Part shown: piece by piece, positions 28,745 to 37,719 of the stretch
Numbering within the stretch: position 1 is the stretch's first letter
Layout of the letters: every line of letters begins with the position of its first letter
From: Ruegeria sp. THAF57
Lineage (GTDB): Bacteria; Pseudomonadota; Alphaproteobacteria; Rhodobacterales; Rhodobacteraceae
Assembly (NCBI RefSeq): GCF_903914075.1
Contig: NZ_CAIWNQ010000006.1
Coordinates: forward strand, 149,223-213,222
Direction of reading: 5' to 3'
Length of the DNA stretch: 64,000 nt
Made by a program: the position numbers and the translations under genes
The notes under the pieces: generated by a model
The model's database searches: none
The model's input: the letters and a program-made list of their open reading frames with translations, nothing else
What the model was told of the DNA's origin: nothing

Positions 28745-30262
28745 ATGGGCAACCCGCTCTATGATCGCTTGTTTGGCATTCACGCGGGCAAAGACACCCC
28801 GTTCCTGCAATTGCCGGATGGCCAGACGCTGACCCATGCCGCGTTTCTGGACATGGCTGCGCGGATCGCAAACGCACTGACCGGATATGGCCTTGAACCC
28901 GGAGACCGGGTTGCCGTTCAGGTGGAAAAGTCGCCCGAAGCCTTGGCCGTCTATGCGGCCTGTGCGCAAACCGGGTTAGTCTTTCTGCCGCTCAACACGG
29001 GGTACACGGTTGGCGAGCTGACCTATTTTATCGAAAACAGCGGCGCGTCGCTGGTCCTGTGCGACCCCCGGATCGAGGCAGACCTTGCGCCAATCGCCCA
29101 AGCACAAAATGCGCGGCTTGAAACTCTGAGTTCTGACGGCACTGGCAGCCTTATGCGGCGTGCGCTTGGCATGTTGCCCGCCTTTGAACCGGTTCGGCGG
29201 ACCGAGGATGACTTGGCGGCTTTCCTTTATACTTCGGGCACGACAGGACGGTCCAAGGGGGCGATGCTGTCACAGGCCAACCTGCTGTCCAATGCAGACA
29301 CTTTGGTGCAGGAATGGCGGTTCACCCGTGCCGATGTGCTTTTGCACGCGCTGCCGATCTTTCACACACATGGGCTGTTTGTGGCGACGAACGTGGCGCT
29401 GGCATCGGGTGGGTCGATGATATTTCTGCCGAAATTCGATCTGGACGACGTGCTGCGCCTGATGCCCCAGGCCACCTCCATGATGGGTGTCCCGACCTTT
29501 TACACGCGCCTGCTGGCCGATGACCGTTTTACCGGCGATTTAGCACAGCACATGCGGCTGTTCATATCAGGTTCGGCACCCCTGCTTGCAGAAACGCATG
29601 AAAGGTTCGAGGCGCGCACCGGTCATCGCATCCTTGAGCGCTATGGCATGACCGAAACCAACATGAACACGTCCAACCCCTATGACGGGGAACGCCGTGC
29701 CGGAACAGTTGGCTTTCCCTTGCCGGATGTCGAGCTTAAGGTCACCGATCCGGACACCGGCGACGCGCTGCCTCAGGGTGAAATCGGAATGATCGAGGTG
29801 CGCGGCCCAAATGTTTTTCAGGGCTATTGGGACATGCCGGAAAAGACAGCCGCCGAATTGCGCGAGGATGGGTTCTTTATCACAGGTGATCTCGGGCACG
29901 TGGACGCAGATGGGTACGTTCATATCGTCGGGCGCGGCAAAGACCTGATCATATCGGGCGGATACAACATTTACCCAAAAGAGGTAGAGCTGGTGCTGGA
30001 TGATCAACCCGGCGTGCTGGAAAGCGCCGTGATCGGCGTGCCGCACCCGGATTTTGGTGAAACCGTTCTGGGTATTCTGGTGGCGGAACCGGGCCAAACA
30101 CCGGATATCGCGTTGATTCAGGCAAATGTGCAAAAAGAACTGGCCCGCTTCAAACACCCGCGCAAGCTTATCGTGCTGGACGAACTGCCGCGCAATACGA
30201 TGGGCAAAGTGCAGAAGAACATCCTGCGGGACAGGTATCAGGACCTGTTCACACAGGCATAA
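28745..30262 (+). CDS. matB: Malonyl-CoA synthetase (malonate-CoA ligase)
   Basis: 505-residue acyl-adenylate-forming enzyme (ANL family). ATP-binding P-loop YTSGTTGRSKGA; later ERYGMTETNMNTSNPYDGERRAGTVG, in which the ERYGMTET and the following MNTSNPYDG resemble MatB enzymes; TGDLGHVDADGY and the C-terminal catalytic lysine in NTMGKVQKN. Malonate activation would feed fatty-acid or secondary metabolism. No matA decarboxylase or matC transporter is adjacent. Its 3' end overlaps the convergent phosphatase gene by 14 bp. Confidence 0.87.
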   Translation: MGNPLYDRLFGIHAGKDTPFLQLPDGQTLTHAAFLDMAARIANALTGYGLEPGDRVAVQVEKSPEALAVYAACAQTGLVFLPLNTGYTVGELTYFIENSGASLVLCDPRIEADLAPIAQAQNARLETLSSDGTGSLMRRALGMLPAFEPVRRTEDDLAAFLYTSGTTGRSKGAMLSQANLLSNADTLVQEWRFTRADVLLHALPIFHTHGLFVATNVALASGGSMIFLPKFDLDDVLRLMPQATSMMGVPTFYTRLLADDRFTGDLAQHMRLFISGSAPLLAETHERFEARTGHRILERYGMTETNMNTSNPYDGERRAGTVGFPLPDVELKVTDPDTGDALPQGEIGMIEVRGPNVFQGYWDMPEKTAAELREDGFFITGDLGHVDADGYVHIVGRGKDLIISGGYNIYPKEVELVLDDQPGVLESAVIGVPHPDFGETVLGILVAEPGQTPDIALIQANVQKELARFKHPRKLIVLDELPRNTMGKVQKNILRDRYQDLFTQA

Positions 30263-30980
30263 GCGGCATCCGCCCGCAATCCGTCAAAAGCCAGCACTGC
30301 CGCCCTTGGAACACGGCTGACGACAGTGGACGACCGTAGCCAGCGCCTGTATCCAGATTGACCCGATTGCCGCAATGTTCAGCCTGATCCACCGGCGTAT
30401 GCCCATGCACGATCAGCCATGGATGCGTATTCGTGTCCCTAAGGAATTCGTGCCGAATCCAAACCAGATCATTCTCCGACTGCTGATCCAAGGGCACCCC
30501 GGGGCGAATACCGGCATGCACAAACAACAGGTCATCTTCCGTGTGGTAAGTCGGCAAGGCATTGATGAAATCAAGATGCGCTTGCGGCACTGCTTCACGC
30601 GCGCGTTCATGAGCCTGATAGATACGATCTGTATCGTCGATCATAACCCCGTAAGAGGCCAGAGTCTCGCGCCCACCCAGACGCGGGTGCAACCAGTTGA
30701 GCGTGATCGGAAGATGCGTGTCGGCGATCTCGGCATCTTGGACGAACCCCGCCATCATCCTGTCGTGGTTTCCTTTGACCATCACCCAGTTCCGCCCTGC
30801 GCGCTGACCTTCGATCAAAAGGTCAAGCACGCCGCGACTGTTCGGCCCCCGGTCCACGTAATCCCCAAGAAAGACGACACGCGCATCGGGACCGCCATCT
30901 TTCTCGATCCGCGACAGCGCATCCTGCAACATATCAAGCTGCCCATGGATATCCCCGACGGCGTAGACAGGTGTCGTCAC
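30249..30980 (-). CDS. Metallophosphoesterase, PPP-type serine/threonine phosphatase-like
   Basis: 243 residues with the complete PPP metal motifs: YAVGDIHGQ, FLGDYVDRGPNSRG and VKGNHDRMM, then FVHAGIRPG and VHGHTPV. It resembles the bacterial PrpA/ApaH-like group; either protein phosphatase or diadenosine-tetraphosphatase activity is possible. It starts about 110 bp downstream of the serA stop, beyond a terminator, so it has its own promoter. Confidence 0.87.
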   Translation of the reverse strand: MTTPVYAVGDIHGQLDMLQDALSRIEKDGGPDARVVFLGDYVDRGPNSRGVLDLLIEGQRAGRNWVMVKGNHDRMMAGFVQDAEIADTHLPITLNWLHPRLGGRETLASYGVMIDDTDRIYQAHERAREAVPQAHLDFINALPTYHTEDDLLFVHAGIRPGVPLDQQSENDLVWIRHEFLRDTNTHPWLIVHGHTPVDQAEHCGNRVNLDTGAGYGRPLSSAVFQGRQCWLLTDCGRMPLMPV

Positions 30981-31028
30981 TGCAATGCCCTTTCTTAGCG
31001 CGCCGCGTGTGCGGCCTGTGATGGTCAG

Positions 31029-31068
31029 CGAAAAAAGACAATGCCCGCACTAACTGAGCGCGGGCATT
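31029..31068 (-). terminator. Intrinsic terminator of serC-serA
   Basis: A perfect 9-bp stem, AATGCCCGC (31040-31048) and GCGGGCATT (31060-31068), is followed on the minus strand by GTCTTTTTTC. It lies 26 bp after the serA stop. Confidence 0.88.
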
Positions 31069-31093
31069 GAATTTGTTGTCCGTTTAAAGATGC

Positions 31094-32689
31094 TTATGCA
31101 ACATCGAATTTCAGCGGCTTGATCTGTGTGAAAAGACCGGTTTCAGCCAACTGCGCTCGCGCCTCGGCCGGAACAGGCTCATCCACGTACAGCAAGGCGA
31201 TGGCCTCGCCCCCGGCCTCGGACCGGCCCAGAGTAAAGTTCGCGATGTTGACGTCGTGGTCGCCCATGGTCCGACCCAGTGCACCGATGATGCCGGGCAC
31301 GTCCTCGTTGGTGGTGTAGAGCATGTGCGAACCCACCTCGGCGTCGATATTGATGCCTTTGATCTGGATAAAACGCGGTTTGCCGTCGCTGAAGACAGTA
31401 CCACCGATGGACCGCTCGCGCTTTTCTGTCACGACGGTCACTTTGATGTACCCTTCGAACGCGCCCGATTTGTCCTGATTGGTGGTCGAGATCTTGATCC
31501 CCCGCTCCTTGGCCACAACCGGGGCTGAAACCATGTTCACCTCGGGATTGAATTTCTTCATGATCCCGGCCACGACCGAACAGTTCAGCGCCGCCAGGTT
31601 CATCTCAGCCGCGACCCCGTCATACAGGATGTTGATCGCCTTGATCGGCTCATCCGTCATCTGGCCGATGAAGCTGCCCAGATGCCCGGCCAGTTTGATC
31701 CACGGCCCCATGATCTTGGCTTCTTCAGCCGTCACGCTGGGCATGTTCAATGCGTTTTCAACCGCCCCGGTCAGCAGATAGTTCGAAATCTGCTCGGCAA
31801 CCTGCAGCGCGACGTTCTCCTGCGCCTCGGTCGTGGCTGCGCCCAGATGCGGTGTACAGACAACGTTGGGCAGGTTGAACAGCGCGTTTTCCTTGGCTGG
31901 TTCTTCGCTGAACACATCAAAAGCCGCGCCCGCAACGTGGCCCGATTGCAGCAGTTCAGCCAGCGCGTCCTCGTCGACCAGACCTCCACGCGCACAGTTC
32001 ACGATGCGCACGCCCTTCTTGGTCTTGGCTAGATTTTCACGGCTGAGGATGTTGCGGGTCTGATCTGTCAAAGGCACGTGCAGGGTGATGAAATCGGCCC
32101 GCGCCAACAACTCATCCAGTTCGACCTTTTCGACACCCATCTTTGCGGCTTGCTCTTCGCCCAGATAAGGGTCATAGGCGACGACTTTCATCTTGAGGCC
32201 CAGCGCGCGTTCACAGACGATCCCGCCAATGTTGCCTGCCCCGATGACGCCAAGCGTCTTGTTGGTCAACTCGATCCCCATGAATTTCGACTTTTCCCAC
32301 TTGCCCGCATGGGTCGAAGTGCTGGCCTCGGGGATTTGCCGCGCCACGGCGAACATCATCGCAATTGCGTGTTCGGCGGTGGTGATCATGTTACCAAAGG
32401 GCGTGTTCATCACGATCACGCCTTTTTTGCTGGCCGCTTCCTTGTCGACATTGTCGGTGCCGATCCCGGCACGACCGATGACTTTCAGATTGTCGGCTTT
32501 CTCCAGCAGGGTGGGCGTGACCTTGGTGGCTGAACGGATCGCAAGGCCGTCATACTGGCCGATCAGTTCGGCCAACTTGTCCTTGTCTTTGCCCAGGTCG
32601 GGCATGAAATCCACGTCGATGCCGCGATCGCGGAAAATCTGCACGGCGGTTTCGCTGAGCTTGTCAGATACGAGTACTTTGGGGGCCAT
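31094..32689 (-). CDS. serA: D-3-phosphoglycerate dehydrogenase
   Basis: First enzyme of serine synthesis, 531 residues, the long form with substrate, NAD, allosteric and ACT domains. NAD-binding GVIGAGNIGG; catalytic Arg in NCARGGLVDE and His in CTPHLGA; C-terminal ACT domain (about 455-525; YTTNEDVPGIIGALGRTMG) for serine feedback. It lies 97 bp downstream of serC on the same strand with an inverted REP pair between them, so serC-serA is probably one operon. Confidence 0.97.
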   Translation of the reverse strand: MAPKVLVSDKLSETAVQIFRDRGIDVDFMPDLGKDKDKLAELIGQYDGLAIRSATKVTPTLLEKADNLKVIGRAGIGTDNVDKEAASKKGVIVMNTPFGNMITTAEHAIAMMFAVARQIPEASTSTHAGKWEKSKFMGIELTNKTLGVIGAGNIGGIVCERALGLKMKVVAYDPYLGEEQAAKMGVEKVELDELLARADFITLHVPLTDQTRNILSRENLAKTKKGVRIVNCARGGLVDEDALAELLQSGHVAGAAFDVFSEEPAKENALFNLPNVVCTPHLGAATTEAQENVALQVAEQISNYLLTGAVENALNMPSVTAEEAKIMGPWIKLAGHLGSFIGQMTDEPIKAINILYDGVAAEMNLAALNCSVVAGIMKKFNPEVNMVSAPVVAKERGIKISTTNQDKSGAFEGYIKVTVVTEKRERSIGGTVFSDGKPRFIQIKGINIDAEVGSHMLYTTNEDVPGIIGALGRTMGDHDVNIANFTLGRSEAGGEAIALLYVDEPVPAEARAQLAETGLFTQIKPLKFDVA

Positions 32690-32720
32690 ATGCTCTGGTC
32701 CTTTAAAGAGTTTTGCGGGT

Positions 32721-32778
32721 GGCGGGCTGAAGCCCGCCTTACGTTGAGAGGGTGTGTAGGCCGGGCTTCAGCCCGGCA
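32721..32778. repeat. Inverted pair of REP-like palindromes (BIME-like) between serC and serA
   Basis: Two strong palindromes face each other. Right copy: GTAGG at 32756-32760, then the palindrome GCCGGGCTTCAGCCCGGC. Left copy, read on the minus strand from 32742: GTAAGG, then GCGGGCTTCAGCCCGC. Core (GGGCTTCAGCCC) and the GTAG-like head are shared. This head-plus-hairpin form is that of REP elements mobilised by RAYT (TnpA-REP) proteins. No RAYT gene is in the window. Confidence 0.7.
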
Positions 32779-32786
32779 CTTGCGGT

Positions 32787-33941
32787 TCAGGCAGCCTCAG
32801 ACTGCGCCGCGATCTCGGCTTCAAAGGCCCAAGCGAGCCAAGGCAGCATCGCCTCGATATCCGAGGTTTCGACCGTGCCACCGCACCAGATGCGCAGGCC
32901 CGCAGGGGCGTCGCGATAGGCACCGATGTCCAGCGCGATACTCTCGGCCTCCAACCGCTTAGCCACGGCCTTGGCGAATGCCGCCCCATCCTGAATGCGC
33001 GGATCGGTGAATTTCAGACACACGGACGTGTTCGACTGCGTCGCCGCATCCTCGGCCAGATTGGCGATCCAGTCATTCTGATCGCAGAACGCATGCACCG
33101 CGCCCGCATTGGCATCCGCGCGGGCGATCAACCCTTGCAGGCCGCCAACCGAGCGCGCCCAGTCCAGAGCGAACAGATAATCCTCGACCGCCAGCATGGA
33201 CGGCGTGTTGATCGTGGCCCCTGTAAAGATACCGTCGATCAGCTTGCCACCTTTGGTCAGGCGGAAAATCTTCGGCAGAGGCCATGCGGGGGTGTAGCTT
33301 TCCAGCCGCTCAACCGCGCGTGGGCTGAGGATCAGCATCCCGTGCGCAGCCTCGCCACCCAGCACCTTTTGCCAGCTAAAGGTTGTCACATCCAGCTTGT
33401 CCCACGGCAGGTCCATCGCAAAGGCAGCCGAGGTCGCATCACAGATCGTCAGACCCTGGCGATCATCCGCGATCCAGTCTCCATTGGGCACCCGCACGCC
33501 CGAGGTCGTGCCATTCCACGTAAACACCACATCGTTGACGAAATCGACCGAAGCCAGATCGACAACCTGTCCATAGTCGGCGGTTTTCACCTCGGCGTCG
33601 ATCTTCAGTTGCTTAACCACGTCGGTAACCCAACCGGCGCCAAAGCTTTCCCACGCCAGCATTTCGACCTTGCGTTCGCCCAAAAGCGACCACAGCGCCA
33701 TCTCGACCGCGCCTGTGTCGGATGCGGGTACGATGCCGATCTTGTAATCCGCCGGAATGCCCAGCACCTCGCGCGTGCCTTCGATGGCCGCCTTCAGCTT
33801 ATCCTTGCCAACTACAGCACGGTGCGACCGGCCCAGCGCGGCATCGGCCAGTTTAGTCAGATCAAATGTCGGGGGTTTGGCGCAGGGGCCCGAAGAAAAA
33901 CGCGGATTCGCCGGCCGCGTGACCGGTTGTTCAATGCTCAT
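32787..33941 (-). CDS. serC: Phosphoserine aminotransferase
   Basis: PLP enzyme converting 3-phosphohydroxypyruvate to phosphoserine. 384 residues from the ATG at 33941 ([19 protein letters not shown]), the usual start of the alphaproteobacterial form. PLP lysine in [25 protein letters not shown] and [12 protein letters not shown] are the phosphate-binding N-terminal blocks; [14 protein letters not shown] carries the PLP aspartate. A structured leader precedes it; serA follows. Confidence 0.95.
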   Translation of the reverse strand: MSIEQPVTRPANPRFSSGPCAKPPTFDLTKLADAALGRSHRAVVGKDKLKAAIEGTREVLGIPADYKIGIVPASDTGAVEMALWSLLGERKVEMLAWESFGAGWVTDVVKQLKIDAEVKTADYGQVVDLASVDFVNDVVFTWNGTTSGVRVPNGDWIADDRQGLTICDATSAAFAMDLPWDKLDVTTFSWQKVLGGEAAHGMLILSPRAVERLESYTPAWPLPKIFRLTKGGKLIDGIFTGATINTPSMLAVEDYLFALDWARSVGGLQGLIARADANAGAVHAFCDQNDWIANLAEDAATQSNTSVCLKFTDPRIQDGAAFAKAVAKRLEAESIALDIGAYRDAPAGLRIWCGGTVETSDIEAMLPWLAWAFEAEIAAQSEAA

Positions 33942-34012
33942 GTGTATTACCCTTCCAGATACACGCCCCTCGTTGGGGAGGGGTGTCCCGCCGCCACACC
34001 TAGAAAGCCCGC
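33942..34012 (-). promoter_or_regulatory. Structured serC leader, candidate serC RNA motif
   Basis: Directly before the serC start on the minus strand lies a GC-rich stem: CTCGTTGGGGAG with flanking CCCC/GGGG and ACA/TGT pairs (33961-33986), followed in the RNA by CTGGAAGGGT ending a few bases before the start codon. Arrangement and position resemble the serC motif known from comparative genomics upstream of alphaproteobacterial serC-serA operons. I recall only the general form of that motif, so the match is tentative. Confidence 0.55.
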
Positions 34013-34226
34013 CGCGCTGCAGCAAGCGGAAAAGACTCTTCAAAGTCGGAAAACGACATTCAATTTGGCCCAATCCGCAGTCATGAGTTTCCGATAGGCG
34101 AAAGATTTGCAGTCCGTTAACGCGACTCGGTGAGCTTTTGACTATTTTTTAGGCAGCTCCCCTTGGGCCGCAACGGAAAGGGCTCGGAACACTTGTGATC
34201 ATTCTGAAGCACAGTGAAAAGGTCCC

Positions 34227-34811
34227 ATGCCCGATACCCTGACCATTGTCGTTGTAGAAGAAGACCGCGAGCGAGCGATTGCCATCGTCGACGCGCTCAA
34301 GGTGTCCGGGGCCTATGATGTGCATGTGATCGGCAACGTCTCGAGCCTTGCGCGCAAAATCGCCGCGCTGGTGCCCGATGTGGTGCTAATCGACATCGAC
34401 AACCCGACCCGTGACATGCTTGAGGAGCTGACGCTGGCATCCGGCCCGCTGGAACGGCCCGTGGCCATGTTCGTGTCGGGCGCAGCCGGTGATCTGGCCT
34501 CGACCGCCATCGAGGCTGGGTTGTCAGCCTATGTGGTCGACGGGATGCAGCCGGATCGCTTGAAACCTGTGCTGGACGCCGCCATCGCCCGGTTCCAAAT
34601 TGTGCGCCAGATGCGCCGTGAACTGGCCGAGACCAAACGTGCGCTGGAAGAACGCAAAGTAATCGACCGCGCCAAGGGCCTGCTGATGAAGGCGCGCGGG
34701 GTTGAAGAAGAAGAGGCTTATGCCCTGCTGCGCAAGGCCGCGATGGATCAGGGTCGCCGCGTCGCCGATGTGGCCGAGGCGCTGGTCACGGCCTCGGGGT
34801 TGCTGTCATGA
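34227..34811 (+). CDS. nasT: ANTAR-domain antitermination regulator NasT
   Basis: 194 residues. A receiver-like domain (1-120; VVVEEDRERA, DVVLIDIDNPTRD) is followed by a coiled-coil and an ANTAR RNA-binding domain (about 133-187; ALEERKVIDRAKGLLM and then AYALLRKAAMDQGRRVADVAEAL). In characterised NasTS systems, NasS holds NasT until nitrate or nitrite is bound; free NasT then binds leader RNA and prevents termination. nasS follows with a 4-bp overlap, and a matching leader sits before nrtA. Divergent from serC. Confidence 0.93.
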   Translation: MPDTLTIVVVEEDRERAIAIVDALKVSGAYDVHVIGNVSSLARKIAALVPDVVLIDIDNPTRDMLEELTLASGPLERPVAMFVSGAAGDLASTAIEAGLSAYVVDGMQPDRLKPVLDAAIARFQIVRQMRRELAETKRALEERKVIDRAKGLLMKARGVEEEEAYALLRKAAMDQGRRVADVAEALVTASGLLS

Positions 34812-35980
34812 ATGCCGTGACCCTGCCCGTTGCTTATGTTCCGCTGGTGGATGCCGCCCCCCTGATCGTGGCGCATGAAATGGGCCTAGCCCGCGCCGAA
34901 GGGGTCGAGCTGGAGCTGATCGCAGCGCCTTCTTGGTCGTCAGTGCGCGATATGCTGGCCTTTGGGCGGGTGGATGCGGCGCACCTGCTGTCGCCGGTTC
35001 CCGTTGCGATGGCATTGGGGCTAGGCGGGGTTACACAACCCTTGTCCGCCGTCTCGGTCCTGTCTGTGAATGGAGATGTCATCGGCGTCAGCCGCACATT
35101 GGAAACCCGCCTGCGCGACGCAGGCTATGGGTTCGACTTCCGCGATCCTTTCAAGGCCGCCGCCGCGCTGGCCTCGGTCGCGGATGGGCCATTGGTCTTT
35201 GGTGTGCCCTTCCCGTTTTCGTTGCATGTGGAACTGCTGCATTGCTGGCTTGAGGCCACCGAACTGTCCAAAATCGGGGTCGAAGTGCGCACCATCCCGC
35301 CGCCGCTGATGGCGCAGGCCTTAGCCGAGGGCGATGTGGACGCGTTCTGCGTGGGTGAACCCTGGGGCTCGGTCGCTGTGGAATCGCAGGCTGGTGCATT
35401 GTTGCTGCCCGGTCAGGCGATCTGGGCCTTTGCGCCGGAAAAGGTGCTGGCCGTGCGCACCGACTGGGCAGATACCGAACCGCATCTGCTGGGCAAGCTG
35501 ATGCGGGCCGTCTGGCGCGCCGGGCGTTGGTTGGATCAGCCAGGCAGTCACACCGCCGCCGCCGAAATCCTTGCACGCGACACCTATCTGAACCTGCCCT
35601 CGGAACTGATCGACCGGGCGCTGTCGGGTCGGTTCACGATCACCGGCCATGCCGAGCAGCGCGAAGTACCGGGGTTTGTCGAGTTCCACGACGGGGCCGC
35701 GAATTTCCCGTGGCGCAGTCAGGCCAAGTGGATCGCGCATCGTCTGGCCCAGAGATACGGTCTGGACCCCCATCTGGCGCTGGCGCAGGCAGGCAGCGTG
35801 TTCCGCAGCGATATCTACCGCGATCAGATGGCCGGGCTGGGGGCCGATCTGCCCGGTGCGTCGGAAAAGCTAGAAGGCGCGATTCGCGACACCACACCCG
35901 TTGCATCCCATAACGGACAGCTATCGCTGAAACGGGATGCGTTTCTGGATGGGCGCATTTTTGACCCTCAGGATATCTGA
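34808..35980 (+). CDS. nasS: Nitrate/nitrite sensor NasS (cytoplasmic NrtA-like binding protein)
   Basis: 390 residues of the CmpA/NrtA solute-binding family, but with no signal peptide: it begins MNAVTLPVAYVPLVDAAPLIVAHEMGL. Shared blocks with NrtA: AHLLSPVPVAMALGLGG, PPPLMAQALAEGDVDAFCVGEPWG. The absence of a secretion signal and the overlap with nasT fit NasS, which binds nitrate in the cytoplasm and releases NasT. Paralogous to nrtA downstream. Confidence 0.93.
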   Translation: MNAVTLPVAYVPLVDAAPLIVAHEMGLARAEGVELELIAAPSWSSVRDMLAFGRVDAAHLLSPVPVAMALGLGGVTQPLSAVSVLSVNGDVIGVSRTLETRLRDAGYGFDFRDPFKAAAALASVADGPLVFGVPFPFSLHVELLHCWLEATELSKIGVEVRTIPPPLMAQALAEGDVDAFCVGEPWGSVAVESQAGALLLPGQAIWAFAPEKVLAVRTDWADTEPHLLGKLMRAVWRAGRWLDQPGSHTAAAEILARDTYLNLPSELIDRALSGRFTITGHAEQREVPGFVEFHDGAANFPWRSQAKWIAHRLAQRYGLDPHLALAQAGSVFRSDIYRDQMAGLGADLPGASEKLEGAIRDTTPVASHNGQLSLKRDAFLDGRIFDPQDI

Positions 35981-36092
35981 CGCCCAAGAATTAGGCAGAC
36001 CCGCGCCCGGCAATGCGCAATCGCAGCATTTAACGCTGCGTCGCAGCAAAATCGCTTGAACGGCTTCGACGCATTTACCACTGTGAACCCAT

Positions 36093-36160
36093 CGGTACGC
36101 AAAGGCGTGTACCGCAAGAATTCCTCCCAAAGTTTGGGAACGACTGAGCAAAGCCGCTCA
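36093..36160 (+). promoter_or_regulatory. Two-hexaloop ANTAR target RNA in the nrtA leader
   Basis: Hairpin 1 (36093-36114): an 8-bp stem CGGTACGC/GTGTACCG (one G-U pair) with hexaloop AAAGGC. Hairpin 2 (36145-36160): stem TGAGC/GCTCA with hexaloop AAAGCC. Both loops have A at position 1 and G at position 4, the known signature of ANTAR RNA targets. Between them is a small stem CCCAA/TTGGG. Hairpin 2 shares bases with the left arm of the following terminator, so the two cannot form together: an antitermination switch for NasT. Confidence 0.85.
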
Positions 36161-36209
36161 CACTCTGGCCACTCCTCCCGGTCAGAGCGTGCAGCGGCTT
36201 TTTGTTTTT
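36150..36209 (+). terminator. Conditional intrinsic terminator in the nrtA leader
   Basis: The stem AAAGCCGCT (36150-36158) pairs with AGCGGCTTT (36193-36201), and inside it CTCTG pairs with CAGAG; a T-tract TTTTTGTTTTT follows. It ends about 44 bp before the nrtA start. Its left arm overlaps the second ANTAR hairpin, so NasT binding should block it. Confidence 0.9.
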
Positions 36210-36252
36210 CACCCCTCCCGGATGGCCGGGACCAAGAAAGGGACAGACCCAC

Positions 36253-37620
36253 ATGAAGAAATTGCTTGCAGGCCTTGTCGCCACCACCGCCCTGCTCAGC
36301 CCCGCGCTGGCCGAAACGCTGGAGTTGGAAAAGGACGAACTGACCTTTGGCTTTATCAAACTGACGGACATGGCCCCGCTGGCTGTGGCTTATGAGAACG
36401 GGTATTTTCTGGATGAGGGCCTGTTCGTCACGCTGGAAGCACAGGCCAACTGGAAAGTGCTGTTGGACGGCGTGATCGACGGGCAGTTGGACGGCGCGCA
36501 TATGCTGGCCGGTCAGCCGCTGGCCGCCACCATCGGTTACGGCACCGAGGCGCATATCATCACCCCCTTCTCGATGGACCTGAACGGCAACGGCATCACC
36601 GTGTCGAACGAGGTCTGGGAAGAGATGAAGCCCAACATCCCGAAAATGGATGACGGCCGCCCGCAGCACCCGATTTCGGCCGAGGCTCTGGCCCCGGTGG
36701 TCGAGAAATACAAATCCGAAGGCAAGCCCTTTAACATGGGCATGGTCTTCCCGGTTTCGACGCACAACTATGAACTGCGCTACTGGCTGGCCGCTGGCGG
36801 CCTGCATCCGGGTTACTACAGCCCTGAAAACGTGACCGGCCAGATTGGCGCGGATGTGTTCCTGTCGGTGACGCCTCCGCCGCAGATGCCGGCCACGTTG
36901 GAAGCAGGCACCATCTATGGCTATTGCGTGGGTGAGCCGTGGAACCAGCAGGCCGTGTTCAAGGGCATCGGCGTGCCGGTCATCACCGATTACGAGCTGT
37001 GGAAGAACAACCCCGAAAAGGTCTTTGGCATCAACGCCGAGTTCGCCGAGCAGTACCCGAACACCACCCGCGCCGTCACCAAAGCTCTGATCCGCGCCGC
37101 GATGTGGCTGGATGAAAACGACAACGCCAACCGCCCCGCTGCGGTCGAGATGCTGAGCCAGCCGGAATATGTGGGTGCTGATTACGACGTGATCGCGAAC
37201 TCGATGACTGGCACGTTCGAGTATGAAAAAGGCGACAAGCGCGACGTGCCCGATTTCAACGTGTTCTTCCGCTATAACGCGACCTACCCGTTCTATTCGG
37301 ACGCCATCTGGTATCTGACCCAGATGCGCCGCTGGGGCCAGATCGCCGAGCCGCAGACCGATGCGTGGTATGATGAGGTCGCCAAATCCGTCTATCGCCC
37401 CGACATCTATCTGGACGCTGCGAAAATGCTGGTCGACGAAGGCTTGGCGAACAAGGCCGATTTCCCCTGGGACAGCGACGGCTACAAAGCCCCCACGCCC
37501 GCCGAGGATATCATCGACGGCATTCCCTATGACGCCCGCCAGCCCAACGCTTATCTGCAAAGCCTGCCGATCGGTCTGAAGGGCGAGCAGGTCGTCGTCG
37601 GCACCGAAGTACAGGGTTAA
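36253..37620 (+). CDS. nrtA: Nitrate ABC transporter substrate-binding protein
   Basis: 455 residues of the CmpA/NrtA family with a Sec signal ([20 protein letters not shown]). Conserved blocks: [53 protein letters not shown], and [28 protein letters not shown], in the part unique to long nitrate-binding members. Start at 36253 chosen because it begins the signal; the longer frame reads back into the leader terminator. First gene of nrtABC-nirBD-nasA. Confidence 0.94.
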   Translation: MKKLLAGLVATTALLSPALAETLELEKDELTFGFIKLTDMAPLAVAYENGYFLDEGLFVTLEAQANWKVLLDGVIDGQLDGAHMLAGQPLAATIGYGTEAHIITPFSMDLNGNGITVSNEVWEEMKPNIPKMDDGRPQHPISAEALAPVVEKYKSEGKPFNMGMVFPVSTHNYELRYWLAAGGLHPGYYSPENVTGQIGADVFLSVTPPPQMPATLEAGTIYGYCVGEPWNQQAVFKGIGVPVITDYELWKNNPEKVFGINAEFAEQYPNTTRAVTKALIRAAMWLDENDNANRPAAVEMLSQPEYVGADYDVIANSMTGTFEYEKGDKRDVPDFNVFFRYNATYPFYSDAIWYLTQMRRWGQIAEPQTDAWYDEVAKSVYRPDIYLDAAKMLVDEGLANKADFPWDSDGYKAPTPAEDIIDGIPYDARQPNAYLQSLPIGLKGEQVVVGTEVQG

Positions 37621-37719
37621 CGCCCCTGCCTCCCGGCCCTTGGCGGCTGGGGGGCTTCCCCATTCAAACAGAATTCCACCCCCGCCCGGCGCTGAACGAC
37701 CGGGCCAGGAGACCGCAAG

